Shown here: piece after piece, positions 23,025 to 31,141 of the stretch
Layout: every line of letters starts with the position of its first letter
Position numbering within the stretch: position 1 is the stretch's first letter
DNA from: an uncultured Cellulomonadaceae bacterium
GTDB taxonomy: Bacteria > Actinomycetota > Actinomycetes > Actinomycetales > Cellulomonadaceae
Assembly: GCA_947495165.1 (NCBI GenBank)
Contig: CANLXM010000002.1
Location: 558,001-622,000 of the forward strand
Direction: 5' to 3'
DNA length: 64,000 bases
Notes under the pieces: model-generated
The model's database searches: none
The model's input: the letters and a program-made list of their open reading frames with translations, nothing else
What the model was told of the DNA's origin: nothing
Program-made: the position numbers and the translations under genes

Positions 23025-23607
23025 AGCCGGGGTCTCCCGGGAGCACGAGCGCCTCGATCTCGGGGCCGCTCAGCGACGGGAGGGAGCGCAGCGTTGCGTC
23101 GACGTCGTCGGTGACCGCGGCGACGGCGCTCCGGAGGTAGGCGTCCATGCAGAAACCGGGGAAGAAGGCTCCGGACTCGGCCAGGACGAGCGTGTAGGCG
23201 ACGTACGTCCCGGTGCCGTCGACACCCTCCCGGTCGCGGTCCACCGCGAGCCATGCGGGGAAGCCGTGGGTCAGCGACCACTCGACGGCGGGCACATCAG
23301 CGTTCCCCATCCCCAGGTCCGCATGCGTCCGGCCGTCGGCGGCGACGACGGTGTAGTGCTCCCAGTGCTCAGGGCCGAACTCCGGCGTGCCCGCCCACGG
23401 CTCGATGCTCGCGACCTCGATCCACGCGTCGACGGTGGCGAGGTAGCCAGCGGGATCTGGCCGGTCGATCGCGGCGTTCCCGCACCCGGAGAAGCCCTCG
23501 AAGAGGTCAGCGAGCGGCGCGTCAGGCGGCAGCGACCGCGGATCGGTGCTGCAGGCGACCAGGCCGAGCACCAGCCCGACCGAGATCCACCATCCCGATC
23601 TGCGCAT
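23023..23607 (-). CDS. Hypothetical lipoprotein
   Basis: A 194-aa exported lipoprotein: short basic N-terminus, hydrophobic VGLVLGLVAC with the lipobox Cys near residue 19, then CSTDPRSLPPDAP. The mature part has two further cysteines (GFSGCGNAA, FPGFCMDAY) that could form a disulfide, and is rich in Trp and acidic residues. No family is recognised. GAGAGGGGG precedes the ATG. It is transcribed alone, and its 3' end falls in a hairpin repeat. Confidence 0.7.
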   Translation of the reverse strand: MRRSGWWISVGLVLGLVACSTDPRSLPPDAPLADLFEGFSGCGNAAIDRPDPAGYLATVDAWIEVASIEPWAGTPEFGPEHWEHYTVVAADGRTHADLGMGNADVPAVEWSLTHGFPAWLAVDRDREGVDGTGTYVAYTLVLAESGAFFPGFCMDAYLRSAVAAVTDDVDATLRSLPSLSGPEIEALVLPGDPG

Positions 23608-23653
23608 GATCCCCCTCTCGCCGGTGCCCCGAACCTAGCGCTCCGCAACGCTC

Positions 23654-23710
23654 GCCCGCCAGAGCACACTCCTGCTCGGGTGTGCCGGGCGGGAGTGTGC
23701 TCTGGTGGGC
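23654..23710. repeat. Hairpin repeat copy 3, downstream of GH43
   Basis: Arms 23654-23672 and 23692-23710 pair over 19 bp with one G-U-type mismatch. The core is AGAGCACACTCC / GGAGTGTGCTCT. It lies 34 bases beyond the stop of the minus-strand GH43 gene and is likely its terminator. Confidence 0.85.
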
Positions 23711-23743
23711 GCGGCGGGGCGCGGGGCGCAGAGGGCGAGGAGG

Positions 23744-26116
23744 TCAGCGCGCCAGGCGGCTGATCCTCAGGTAGTCGAACTCCGACGTCGCGCCCGCGCC
23801 GCCGTGCGAGATCAGGCCAACCTTCACGTCCGAGCCCTCGGGGAAGGTCCACACGCCGCCCGCGATCCACGTCCGGCCGTCGGTGCTGGTGAACGCCTGG
23901 ACCTCGCGCTCGCCCCGCCGGTCGGTGCGGTGCACGAGGCGCAGCCAGGTCGTCTCGGCCGGCGGGCCGACGATCGTCCCGCCGTACGCGAGCCGGTCCT
24001 CGTACGGCATCTCGGTGCCGAACTCGGTCTGACGCGTGTTCCAGATCGCGACGTGCGAGAGCCGCGCGAAGCGGTCGTCGTCGACATACGCGACGAGCCC
24101 GCCCTGCTGGTAGTTGCGGATCTCGTCCGTGCCGAGGTCGATGGTCAGCTTGGTCTCCGCCACCCAGTCACCCCGCGGCACGTCGCGCAGCAGGACGCCC
24201 GCGTCGTTGCCGGAACCCGACAGGTCCGCCGCCTCGGTGGGCCAGCGGAGCGCGCCGTCGGCCACCGTGACCTCGGGGTCGCGCAGCACCGTCCACCCGG
24301 AACCGAGCGCGTCTCCGCGGAACTCGTCCGAGCTCACCAACCGCCCGGGCCGTGGCGTCGGTACGACCTTCGTCGACGGCCGCGCCGCGGCGAGCACGCT
24401 CAGGTTGTCGACGTCGGCCGCACCACGGGCGACGACGGCGCCCGCGCGCCCGGTGAGGGTCGTGCGCCGCGGGAGCTCCGCCGTCGCGAGGGCGACCGGG
24501 TCACCGAGCCGCGCGTGCGAGACCTCTGCGGAGACGTCGGACCCGCGCACGGTCAGGGCGACCGCGTGCCACGCCGCGGCGTCGAAGTCGTCCGGCAGGT
24601 CTGAGGTCGCGAGGGTCGACGAGCGGCCGCGGCTGATGAGCTCGAGCCGCAGCACGCCGTCGTCGACGACCGCCCGCAGCGACGTCCCGCGATGCCCGTG
24701 GGCTCCGCCCTTCGCCGTCGCGCCCGGTCGGGTCTTCGCGCCGACATCCCCCACGACGAGGCCGTAGACCCCGCCGTCGGTGCGGAGGTCGGCCTCCACC
24801 CGGACGCCCCGCCTGCTCGAGGGAGCCGACGTCGCGAGCGTCGCGCCCTGCCCGCGGCGCACCGTCCCGACGGCGTGCTGCCCGGCGTCCCCGGCGTCGT
24901 CGTCCGCGAGCGCCCAGCGCCCGTCGGTCCGCCACGTCCGCGGGATCCCCCGCTCGAAGTCCGTCACCGTCCGCCCCGAGGCGACCGGCGCCTTCTCCCG
25001 TCCGTCGGACGCCCACGCGCCGCCGCGGGTCGTGGGCCAGCCGTCGATCCAGTCGAGGCGGTCGATCAGCATGGGTCGCTCGTTGATGCCGTCCGTGCCG
25101 TCGAGGTAGGGGTCCGCGCGGTCGATCGCGTGGTAGACGATCCAGTCCTGCCCGGCGAGGTCGGTCACGACCGCGTTGTGGCCGGTGCCGACCCACGCGT
25201 TGCCGTTGGGGGCGAGCACGGGAGTGCCACCGGCCCGCGACTGGTCGAGCGGCACGCCCTCCCGGTCGACGTACGGCCCGGCGAGGTCGCGCGAGCGGCC
25301 CACGTGCACGCTGTACCCGGTCGTGGGCCCGGCGCAGCAGTTGGCCGACGACGCGAACAGGTACCACCAGCCTTCGCGCTGGACGACGTAGGCGCCCTCG
25401 TACTTGTTGTCGACCGCCACCCGGGTGGGGTCACCGACGGCGCGCGTGCCGTCGTCGGACAGCTCGGTCACGTAGATGCCGCCGTAGTACGAGCCGTAGA
25501 ACAGGTGCTCTGTGCCGTCCGGGTCGACGACGTGCGAGGGGTCGAACGTCCACAGGTAGTCGCCCGCTCCCCCGGCGCCCGGGCGCGGACCGACGACGGG
25601 GCCGCCCGAGTCCGTCCAGGGCCCGGTAGGCGTGGGCGCGGTCGCGACGCCGATCGCGTTGTCGTTGGGCTCGTCGGTCACCGTGGTCTCGGTGACGACG
25701 TAGTAGAGCCGGTACTCGCCGTCGACGTAGCGGATGTCGGGCGCCCACAGCGCCGCGCCGCGTGTCGTGTCCGCCCAGGCGGGCAGGGTGTCCTCGCTGA
25801 ATGCGTCGCCGACGTACTCCCACGTGACGAGGTCGGTGGACCGGGAGACGGGCAGCAGGTGGCGCGTGCCTTCTCCTTCCCGCAGCGGGTCGGTCGTGCC
25901 GTACGCGTACCAGTAGCCATCCTTGCCGCGGATGACCGCGGGGTCGGCGAACGTGTCCGCGAAGGTGTCGCTGACGGCGTTCTGGTAGGTCTGGGCGGGC
26001 GAGCCGCGGCCGGGCGACGCGTCCGGAGTCGTGCCGGACGCGGGCACCGTGAGGCTCAGCCCGACGGCGAGCGAGGAGGCGAGGGCTAGGGCCCGCCGGG
26101 GGAAGGTCGTGCGCAT
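23744..26116 (-). CDS. Secreted GH43 arabinanase-like enzyme with C-terminal lectin-like domains
   Basis: A 790-aa secreted protein with a Sec signal peptide (about residues 1-28, ending ASG). Residues 45-370 are the GH43 propeller with base Asp in DTFADPAVI, modulator Asp in LWTFDPSHVVD and acid Glu in KYEGAYVV. The SSANCCAGPTTGY loop and HAIDRADPY are typical of extracellular endo-arabinanases. Residues 380-600 form a concanavalin-like sandwich, and residues 620-790 a second (DEFRGDALGSGWTVLRDPE..., DUF1349-like) that ends the protein. There is no anchor, so it is released. It probably cuts arabinan outside the cell, feeding the importer locus at 12-19 kb. Confidence 0.88.
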   Translation of the reverse strand: MRTTFPRRALALASSLAVGLSLTVPASGTTPDASPGRGSPAQTYQNAVSDTFADTFADPAVIRGKDGYWYAYGTTDPLREGEGTRHLLPVSRSTDLVTWEYVGDAFSEDTLPAWADTTRGAALWAPDIRYVDGEYRLYYVVTETTVTDEPNDNAIGVATAPTPTGPWTDSGGPVVGPRPGAGGAGDYLWTFDPSHVVDPDGTEHLFYGSYYGGIYVTELSDDGTRAVGDPTRVAVDNKYEGAYVVQREGWWYLFASSANCCAGPTTGYSVHVGRSRDLAGPYVDREGVPLDQSRAGGTPVLAPNGNAWVGTGHNAVVTDLAGQDWIVYHAIDRADPYLDGTDGINERPMLIDRLDWIDGWPTTRGGAWASDGREKAPVASGRTVTDFERGIPRTWRTDGRWALADDDAGDAGQHAVGTVRRGQGATLATSAPSSRRGVRVEADLRTDGGVYGLVVGDVGAKTRPGATAKGGAHGHRGTSLRAVVDDGVLRLELISRGRSSTLATSDLPDDFDAAAWHAVALTVRGSDVSAEVSHARLGDPVALATAELPRRTTLTGRAGAVVARGAADVDNLSVLAAARPSTKVVPTPRPGRLVSSDEFRGDALGSGWTVLRDPEVTVADGALRWPTEAADLSGSGNDAGVLLRDVPRGDWVAETKLTIDLGTDEIRNYQQGGLVAYVDDDRFARLSHVAIWNTRQTEFGTEMPYEDRLAYGGTIVGPPAETTWLRLVHRTDRRGEREVQAFTSTDGRTWIAGGVWTFPEGSDVKVGLISHGGAGATSEFDYLRISRLAR

Positions 26117-26158
26117 GAGAGGGTCCGCCGATCGTCGTTGAACGGGATGACCTGTCCT

Positions 26159-26185
26159 TTATAACCCTATTCCAACGTTTACGCA
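26159..26185 (-). promoter_or_regulatory. Candidate promoter/operator of the large GH43 gene
   Basis: TTATAA (26159-26164, minus strand) is an unusually AT-rich -10 for this DNA. Just upstream, CGTAAACGTTGG (26172-26183) contains the palindrome AACGTT, the core of many LacI-family operators, and shares GTAAAC with the repeats beside lacI. This hints at co-regulation, unproven. Confidence 0.4.
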
Positions 26186-26269
26186 CGCATGTTTCCGGGC
26201 GCGACAAGACCCGCCGCGACGTCGGCCGCTCAGGCAGACCAGCCACCTGTCGGACGGCGGGGGCGGGAA

Positions 26270-26300
26270 TTGACATCCGCGTCGAGGGTAAGGGTAGCCT
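26270..26300 (+). promoter_or_regulatory. Promoter of the siderophore importer operon
   Basis: A perfect TTGACA (26270-26275) is followed after 19 bp by TAGCCT (26295-26300), which lies inside the iron box. Transcription would run into the binding-protein gene at 26354. Confidence 0.6.
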
Positions 26301-26307
26301 CACCTCA
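26289..26307 (+). promoter_or_regulatory. DtxR/IdeR iron box
   Basis: TAAGGGTAGCCTCACCTCA matches the 19-bp consensus TWAGGTWAGSCTWACCTWA at 16 positions. It covers the -10 of the importer promoter, so the Fe2+-bound repressor would block transcription when iron is sufficient. This fits the siderophore-uptake genes that follow. Confidence 0.8.
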
Positions 26308-26353
26308 ACCAGTGCACCTCCTGTGCACTCCCTCAAGCTCTGGAGCCTGATCG

Positions 26354-27349
26354 ATGACCTCGCGCCTGACTCGCGTCGCCGCCGTCCTGACCGCCGCACC
26401 GCTCGCCCTGGCCCTCGCGGCCTGTTCGAGCGAGGAGACGGTGACCGCCGCGGGCACCGGCGCCGGGGCCGCGACGGCCATCTCGATCGAGGACAACCAC
26501 GGCACCGTCGAGGTGCCCGCGGACCCGCAGCGCGTCGTCGCGCTCGACAACCGCGTCTTCGAGACGCTCAGCTCCTGGGACGTCCCGCTCGTCGCGGCGC
26601 CCAAGGGCCTCATGGGCCAGGGCCTGTGGCCCGAGTACGTCGACGACGAGGACGTGCTCGACGTCGGCATGCACCGCGAGCCCAACCTCGAGTCGGTCGT
26701 CGCGGCCGAGCCCGACCTCATCATCGGCGGCATGCGGTTCGCCGACCACTACGGCGACCTGGTGGCCCAGAACCCCGACGCCGCCGTGGTCGAGCTCAGC
26801 CCGCGCGAGGGTGAGGACCTCTCCGCCGAGATCATCCGTCAGATCGAGACCCTGGGCACGATCTTCGGCCGCGAGGCCGACGCCGCGACCATCGTCGAGA
26901 CCTACGAGCAGGCCGTCGCCGACGCCGCCGCCGCGTACGACGGCGAGAGCACCGTCGTCGGGCTCATCACCTCGGGCGGCGAGATCGCCTACAGCGCTCC
27001 CGTCACGGGCCGCAGCATCGGCATGCTGTTCCCGACCCTCGGCCTGAAGCCCGCCATCGAGCAGGCCGCCGAGGACACCTCGCACGGCGACGACATCAGC
27101 GTCGAGGCCATCGCCGCTGCGAACCCGGACTGGATCATCGTGCTCGACCGCGACGGCGCGGGCGTCGGCGAGGGCGAGTACCAGCCGGCCAAGGAGCTCA
27201 TCGGCGGCTCGGAGGCGCTCGCGTCGGTCACCGCCGTCGAGAAGGACCAGATCATCTACCTGGACCCGAACTTCTACCTCACCGAGGACATCCAGTCCTA
27301 CACCGCGCTCTACCAGCAGATCGCCGACGCGTTCGCCGCTGCCGGCTGA
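26354..27349 (+). CDS. Iron-siderophore ABC transporter substrate-binding lipoprotein
   Basis: A 331-aa FepB/FhuD-type (TroA superfamily) binding protein. Signal peptide with lipobox LAAC near residue 24. The HGTVEVPADPQRVVALDNR segment opens the N-lobe, NLESVVAAEPDLIIGG is the classical motif, and VEAIAAANPDWIIVLDRDG lies in the C-lobe. It captures ferric siderophore outside the membrane. It is the first gene of a four-gene operon behind the iron box. The siderophore type cannot be told, and no biosynthesis genes are present. Confidence 0.93.
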   Translation: MTSRLTRVAAVLTAAPLALALAACSSEETVTAAGTGAGAATAISIEDNHGTVEVPADPQRVVALDNRVFETLSSWDVPLVAAPKGLMGQGLWPEYVDDEDVLDVGMHREPNLESVVAAEPDLIIGGMRFADHYGDLVAQNPDAAVVELSPREGEDLSAEIIRQIETLGTIFGREADAATIVETYEQAVADAAAAYDGESTVVGLITSGGEIAYSAPVTGRSIGMLFPTLGLKPAIEQAAEDTSHGDDISVEAIAAANPDWIIVLDRDGAGVGEGEYQPAKELIGGSEALASVTAVEKDQIIYLDPNFYLTEDIQSYTALYQQIADAFAAAG

Positions 27350-27359
27350 CCAGACCCTC

Positions 27360-28364
27360 ATGACGCTCACGCCCACCACGGGCACCGCGCAGGCCGGGCC
27401 GGCCGCAGCCACGACGTCACCGTGGCTGCGGTCGCCCGGCCTGCTCGGCGCCGCCCTCGTCACGCTCGCCCTCGTCGTCGTCTCGCTGTTCGTCGGGGTC
27501 TACGACCTGCGCGCCGAGGGCGGTGGCGAGATGTTCCTCATCACCCGTCTGCCGAGGACGCTCGCGCTCGTCCTCGCGGGCAGCGCCATGGCGGTCAGCG
27601 GGCTCGTGCTGCAGCAGCTCACGCAGAACCGGTTCGTGGAGCCGACGACGAGCGGCACCAGCGAGTGGGCCGCGCTCGGCCTGCTCCTGTCCGTCCTGCT
27701 CGTGCCCACCGCGAGCCTGAGCACCCGGATGATCATCGCGAGCCTGTCGGCCTTCGCCGGGACCATGATCTTCATGGCGATCCTGCGGCGCATCGAGGTC
27801 CGCACGACCCTCGTGGTGCCGGTCGTGGGCATCATGCTCGGGGCGGTCGTCAGTGCGCTGACCACGCTGATCGCGATCTCGACCAACTACCTGCAGCTCA
27901 TCGGAACCTGGTTCATGGGCAGCTTCACGAGCGTGGTGCGCGGCCAGTACGAGGTGCTGTGGGTCGTCGTCGTGGTCTGCGTGGCGATCGTCGTGCTCGC
28001 GGACCGCCTCACGGTCGCCGGCCTCGGCAAGGACGTGGCCACCAACCTCGGGCTCAGCTACGACCGGCTGATCCTGCTCGGCACCGCGCTCGTGGCCGTC
28101 GCCTCCGGGGTGACGACCGTCGTCGTCGGGTTCCTGCCGTTCCTGGGGCTCATCGTGCCGAACGCCGTGTCGCTGCTGCGGGGCGACGACCTGCGCTCGA
28201 ACCTGCCGTGGGTGTTCCTCGGGGGGATCGCGACCGTGACCGTGTGCGACATCCTCGGCCGCCTCGTGCGCTGGCCGTTCGAGGTGCCCGTCGCGATGAT
28301 CCTCGGGATCGTGGGCGCGGTCATGTTCATCGGCCTCGTGCTGCGGGTGCACCGCCGTGGCTGA
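27360..28364 (+). CDS. Iron-siderophore ABC permease (FecCD family), first subunit
   Basis: A 334-aa membrane protein with about nine helices. FecCD landmarks are RLPRTLALVLAGSAMAVSGLVLQQLTQNRFVEP, the GTSEWAALGLL segment, TVVVGFLPFLGLIVPNAV (coupling region) and the terminal GAVMFIGLVLRVHRRG. It starts 10 bases after the binding-protein stop and overlaps the next permease by 8 bases. It forms a heterodimer with the next gene. Confidence 0.93.
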   Translation: MTLTPTTGTAQAGPAAATTSPWLRSPGLLGAALVTLALVVVSLFVGVYDLRAEGGGEMFLITRLPRTLALVLAGSAMAVSGLVLQQLTQNRFVEPTTSGTSEWAALGLLLSVLLVPTASLSTRMIIASLSAFAGTMIFMAILRRIEVRTTLVVPVVGIMLGAVVSALTTLIAISTNYLQLIGTWFMGSFTSVVRGQYEVLWVVVVVCVAIVVLADRLTVAGLGKDVATNLGLSYDRLILLGTALVAVASGVTTVVVGFLPFLGLIVPNAVSLLRGDDLRSNLPWVFLGGIATVTVCDILGRLVRWPFEVPVAMILGIVGAVMFIGLVLRVHRRG

Positions 28365-29409
28365 GGTCGCGGTGGCCGCCCCCGTGACGGGCCCGCCGCC
28401 GTCCCCGACGCCCCTCGCCGCCGGCTCGCGCTGGCGCGCGGTCACCGGGTCGTACGCCTTCCGCCTGAGCGCCGTAAGCGCCGTCGCCGTGGCCGCCGCG
28501 ATCGGCATCCTCGTGTACGGCAACCCCGCCGAGCCCGGCTCCCGCGGTTTCTGGATCATCGTGGAGAGCCGCTTCGCCTCGGTCGGGACGATCCTCGTGG
28601 TCGCGTTCTGCCACGGCATCGCGACCGTCATCTTCCACACCGTCACGAACAACAGGATCCTCACGCCGTCGATCCTCGGGTTCGACGCCCTGTACCGCGT
28701 GATCCAGACCGCGCTCGTGTTCCTGTTCGGCGCCGGCACGCTCGCCGCGACGGACGGGCTCGGCAAGGTCGCGCTGCAGAGCCTGATCATGATCGCGTTC
28801 GCGTCCTTGCTGTACGGCTGGCTGTTCACCGGGACGCGCGCGAGCCTGCACCTGCTGCTCCTCGTCGGCGTGGTGCTGGGCATGGGCTTCGGGTCCCTGT
28901 CCACGTTCATGCAGCGCCTGCTCACGCCCAGCGAGTTCGACATCCTCACCGCGCGGCTGTTCGGCAACATCAGCGCGTCGGACTCCTCGTACCTGCCGTG
29001 GGGGGCCCTCGTGTGCGTCGCCGTCGGCGCCGTCGTGTGGCGCCGCCGGTACGTGCTCGACGTCGTCGCGCTCGGCCGGGAGACCGCCACCAGCCTCGGC
29101 GTGCGGCACCAGCGCGAGGTCATGCTCACGCTCGTCCTCGTCGCGATCCTCGTGTCCGTCTCGACCTCGCTCGTGGGGCCGATGACGTTCTTCGGGTTCG
29201 TCGTCGCGATGCTCACCTACCAGGTGGTCGGCACCAGCGCGCACTCGCGCACCCTGCCCATGGTCGTCGCCGTCGCGGCCGCGACCCTGCTCCTCGCGTA
29301 CTTCGTGCTGCGGCACGTGTTCTACGCGGCCGGCCTGATCTCGGTGATCATCGAGTTCTGCGGCGGCCTGATCTTCCTCGTCTACCTGCTCCGAAAGGGC
29401 CTGCGGTGA
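28357..29409 (+). CDS. Iron-siderophore ABC permease (FecCD family), second subunit
   Basis: A 350-aa membrane protein starting at a GTG inside the end of the preceding gene. It has FENSTR/FecCD features: FHTVTNNRILTPSILGFDALYR, LGMGFGSLSTFMQRLL, GPMTFFGFVVAMLTYQVVG and a final FCGGLIFLVYLLRKGLR. The N-terminal 25 residues are Pro/Ala-rich and cytosolic. Overlaps at both ends (8 bases upstream, GTGA downstream) indicate strict coupling. Confidence 0.92.
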   Translation: MAEVAVAAPVTGPPPSPTPLAAGSRWRAVTGSYAFRLSAVSAVAVAAAIGILVYGNPAEPGSRGFWIIVESRFASVGTILVVAFCHGIATVIFHTVTNNRILTPSILGFDALYRVIQTALVFLFGAGTLAATDGLGKVALQSLIMIAFASLLYGWLFTGTRASLHLLLLVGVVLGMGFGSLSTFMQRLLTPSEFDILTARLFGNISASDSSYLPWGALVCVAVGAVVWRRRYVLDVVALGRETATSLGVRHQREVMLTLVLVAILVSVSTSLVGPMTFFGFVVAMLTYQVVGTSAHSRTLPMVVAVAAATLLLAYFVLRHVFYAAGLISVIIEFCGGLIFLVYLLRKGLR

Positions 29410-30167
29410 TCACCCTCCACGACGTCGCCAAGACGTACGGCGACGTCCACGCCCTCGGGCCCGTCGACCTCGACATCCCCACCGGGGGGTTCACGGCGCT
29501 GGTCGGGCCCAACGGCGCCGGCAAGTCCACGATGCTCACGATCGTCGGGCGCCTGCTGTCCGCCGACACCGGGCGCGTCACCGTGGGCGGGCTCGACGTC
29601 GTCACGTCCCGGCCCCGGGACCTCGCCCAGCGGCTGGCGATCCTGCGGCAGGAGAACCACTTCGTCGCGCGCCTCACCGTGCGCCAGCTCGTGGCGCTCG
29701 GCCGGTTCCCGCACTCCCAGGGCCGGATCACCCGCGCCGACGAGGCCGCGATCGACACCGCGCTCGAGTTCCTCGACCTGGTGGACCTGCAGCGCCGGTT
29801 CCTCGACGAGCTGTCCGGCGGGCAGCGCCAGCGCGCCTACGTCGCGATGGTCCTCGCCCAGGACACCGAGTACGTGCTGCTCGACGAGCCGCTCAACAAC
29901 CTGGACATGCAGCACGCCGTGTCGATGATGGCCCGGCTGCGGCGCGCGGCCGACGAGCTCGGCAAGACCGTCGTCGTCGTCGTGCACGACATCAACTTCG
30001 CCGCCGCGTACGCGGATCGCATCATCGCGATGACCGAGGGGCGCGTGCGGCACGTCGGCACGCCCGCGGAGGTCATCACGACCGAGGTGCTCTCTGAGGT
30101 GTTCGCGACGCCGGTGACCGTGGTCGACGGGCCCGGGCACCCGCTGGCGGTGTACTACCGGCCGTAG
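29406..30167 (+). CDS. Iron-siderophore ABC transporter ATPase
   Basis: A 253-aa ATPase of the FepC/FhuC group. Walker A GPNGAGKST near residue 37, signature LSGGQRQRAYVAMVLAQ, Walker B YVLLDEPLNNLD, H-loop VVHDINFAAAYADRI. All catalytic motifs are intact. The GTG start overlaps the upstream permease stop by 4 bases. It energises import of the ferric siderophore through the two FecCD subunits and is the last gene of the operon. Confidence 0.95.
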   Translation: MITLHDVAKTYGDVHALGPVDLDIPTGGFTALVGPNGAGKSTMLTIVGRLLSADTGRVTVGGLDVVTSRPRDLAQRLAILRQENHFVARLTVRQLVALGRFPHSQGRITRADEAAIDTALEFLDLVDLQRRFLDELSGGQRQRAYVAMVLAQDTEYVLLDEPLNNLDMQHAVSMMARLRRAADELGKTVVVVVHDINFAAAYADRIIAMTEGRVRHVGTPAEVITTEVLSEVFATPVTVVDGPGHPLAVYYRP

Positions 30168-30206
30168 GCCCGACGCCGGGGGGCGGCCTGGCGCTGCCCG
30201 GCGACC

Positions 30207-31034
30207 TCAGTCGGCGAGCAGCCGGGCGATGATCCGGGCGCCCGCCTCCGGCGACATGTCCGGAGATCCCGTGAGCTTGCCCTCGAGGGTCGCGACGTTG
30301 AGCACGCTGATGATCGCGAGCGCCGTGTCGCGGTCCTCCTGCGTGGGCACGACGGCGTCGGCGACCGGTGCCCCGCCCGACGCCCGGACGAGGCGCACGC
30401 GGGCGACCTGCTCGGCGGCGAGCTCGAACGAGCGCACGTGCAGCTCGGCCAGCTCGCCGCTTGCCTCGGGGTGGCGCAGACCGTAGGTGAGGAACTCCAG
30501 CTGGAGCAGCAAGCGCGGGTCGTCCTGCGCGACCCTGAGCCACGCCGCGAGCGCGGCCTCGTCCACGCCGTCATCGGTCAGCCCAGGCAGGTCGAGCTCG
30601 GGCGACTCGAGCGCGAGGCCGAGCCGCTCGCGCGCGAGGGCCATCATCACCTCGCTCTTGGACCGGAAGTGCGCGTAGAGCGCCCCCTTGGTGTAGCCAG
30701 CCTCGGCCGCGATGTCCCCCACGGACGCGCCCTCGTAGCTCTGAGCGGCGATGACGCGCGCGGCAGCGTCCAGGAGGTCCGCGCGCGTGCGGTCCACGCG
30801 CTCGCGACGGCGTTCCTCCGCGCGGCCTGACCCTGCGCGCTTGGCGACGTTCTCCGAGGCGTCGGCCAGGCCGCGGGACGCCTCGCGCAGGCTAGCCGCG
30901 ACGGCGTCGCTGACCTCGGGGACGACGTGGTTGACCTGGCTCCCGATCAGCCGCGTGAGGGCGGCGGTCGCGTCGGCGAGCGCGCGCGCGGCCGCGCCGA
31001 TCGACTCGGGGTGCTCGGGTTCGGTGCGGGACAT
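30207..31034 (-). CDS. TetR-family transcriptional repressor
   Basis: A 275-aa regulator. An N-terminal stretch of about 90 residues is unusual for TetR proteins: Ala-rich and helical, containing a coiled-coil-like SDAVAASLREASRGLADASENVAKR. The TetR HTH follows (RADLLDAAARVIAAQSYEGASVGDIAAEAGYTKGALYAHFRSK), then a ligand-binding C-terminal domain. The ATG at 31034 was chosen because TACGAT lies 7 bases upstream, the spacing of a leaderless start; an ATG at 31043 is also possible. It is divergent from a two-gene ABC exporter that it probably represses. Confidence 0.88.
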   Translation of the reverse strand: MSRTEPEHPESIGAAARALADATAALTRLIGSQVNHVVPEVSDAVAASLREASRGLADASENVAKRAGSGRAEERRRERVDRTRADLLDAAARVIAAQSYEGASVGDIAAEAGYTKGALYAHFRSKSEVMMALARERLGLALESPELDLPGLTDDGVDEAALAAWLRVAQDDPRLLLQLEFLTYGLRHPEASGELAELHVRSFELAAEQVARVRLVRASGGAPVADAVVPTQEDRDTALAIISVLNVATLEGKLTGSPDMSPEAGARIIARLLAD

Positions 31035-31065
31035 GGTCCTCATCGTAGACCCTGACGACCGCGTA

Positions 31066-31081
31066 CATACCCTCTGGTATG
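31066..31081. promoter_or_regulatory. TetR operator 1
   Basis: CATACC-CTCT-GGTATG, a perfect 6-bp inverted repeat around 4 bp. It overlaps the candidate -35 regions of both divergent promoters. It shares the TACC-n4-GGTA core with operator 2, whose centre is 44 bp away. Confidence 0.75.
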
Positions 31082-31097
31082 CGACGCGCAAGGCTGC

Positions 31098-31103
31098 TAC
31101 GGT
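31098..31103 (+). promoter_or_regulatory. Candidate -10 of the ABC exporter operon
   Basis: TACGGT fits TANNNT and lies 17 bp after TGGTAT (31075-31080), which is part of operator 1. The expected transcription start falls at the edge of operator 2, so the promoter is bracketed by the two operators. Confidence 0.45.
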
Positions 31104-31110
31104 CTGGCAC

Positions 31111-31124
31111 GTACCGATCGGTAT
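31111..31124. promoter_or_regulatory. TetR operator 2
   Basis: The 12-bp perfect palindrome TACCGATCGGTA lies at 31112-31123, just upstream of the exporter ribosome site. Same core as operator 1. Confidence 0.75.
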
Positions 31125-31141
31125 CTCAGGAGGAGACAAGC

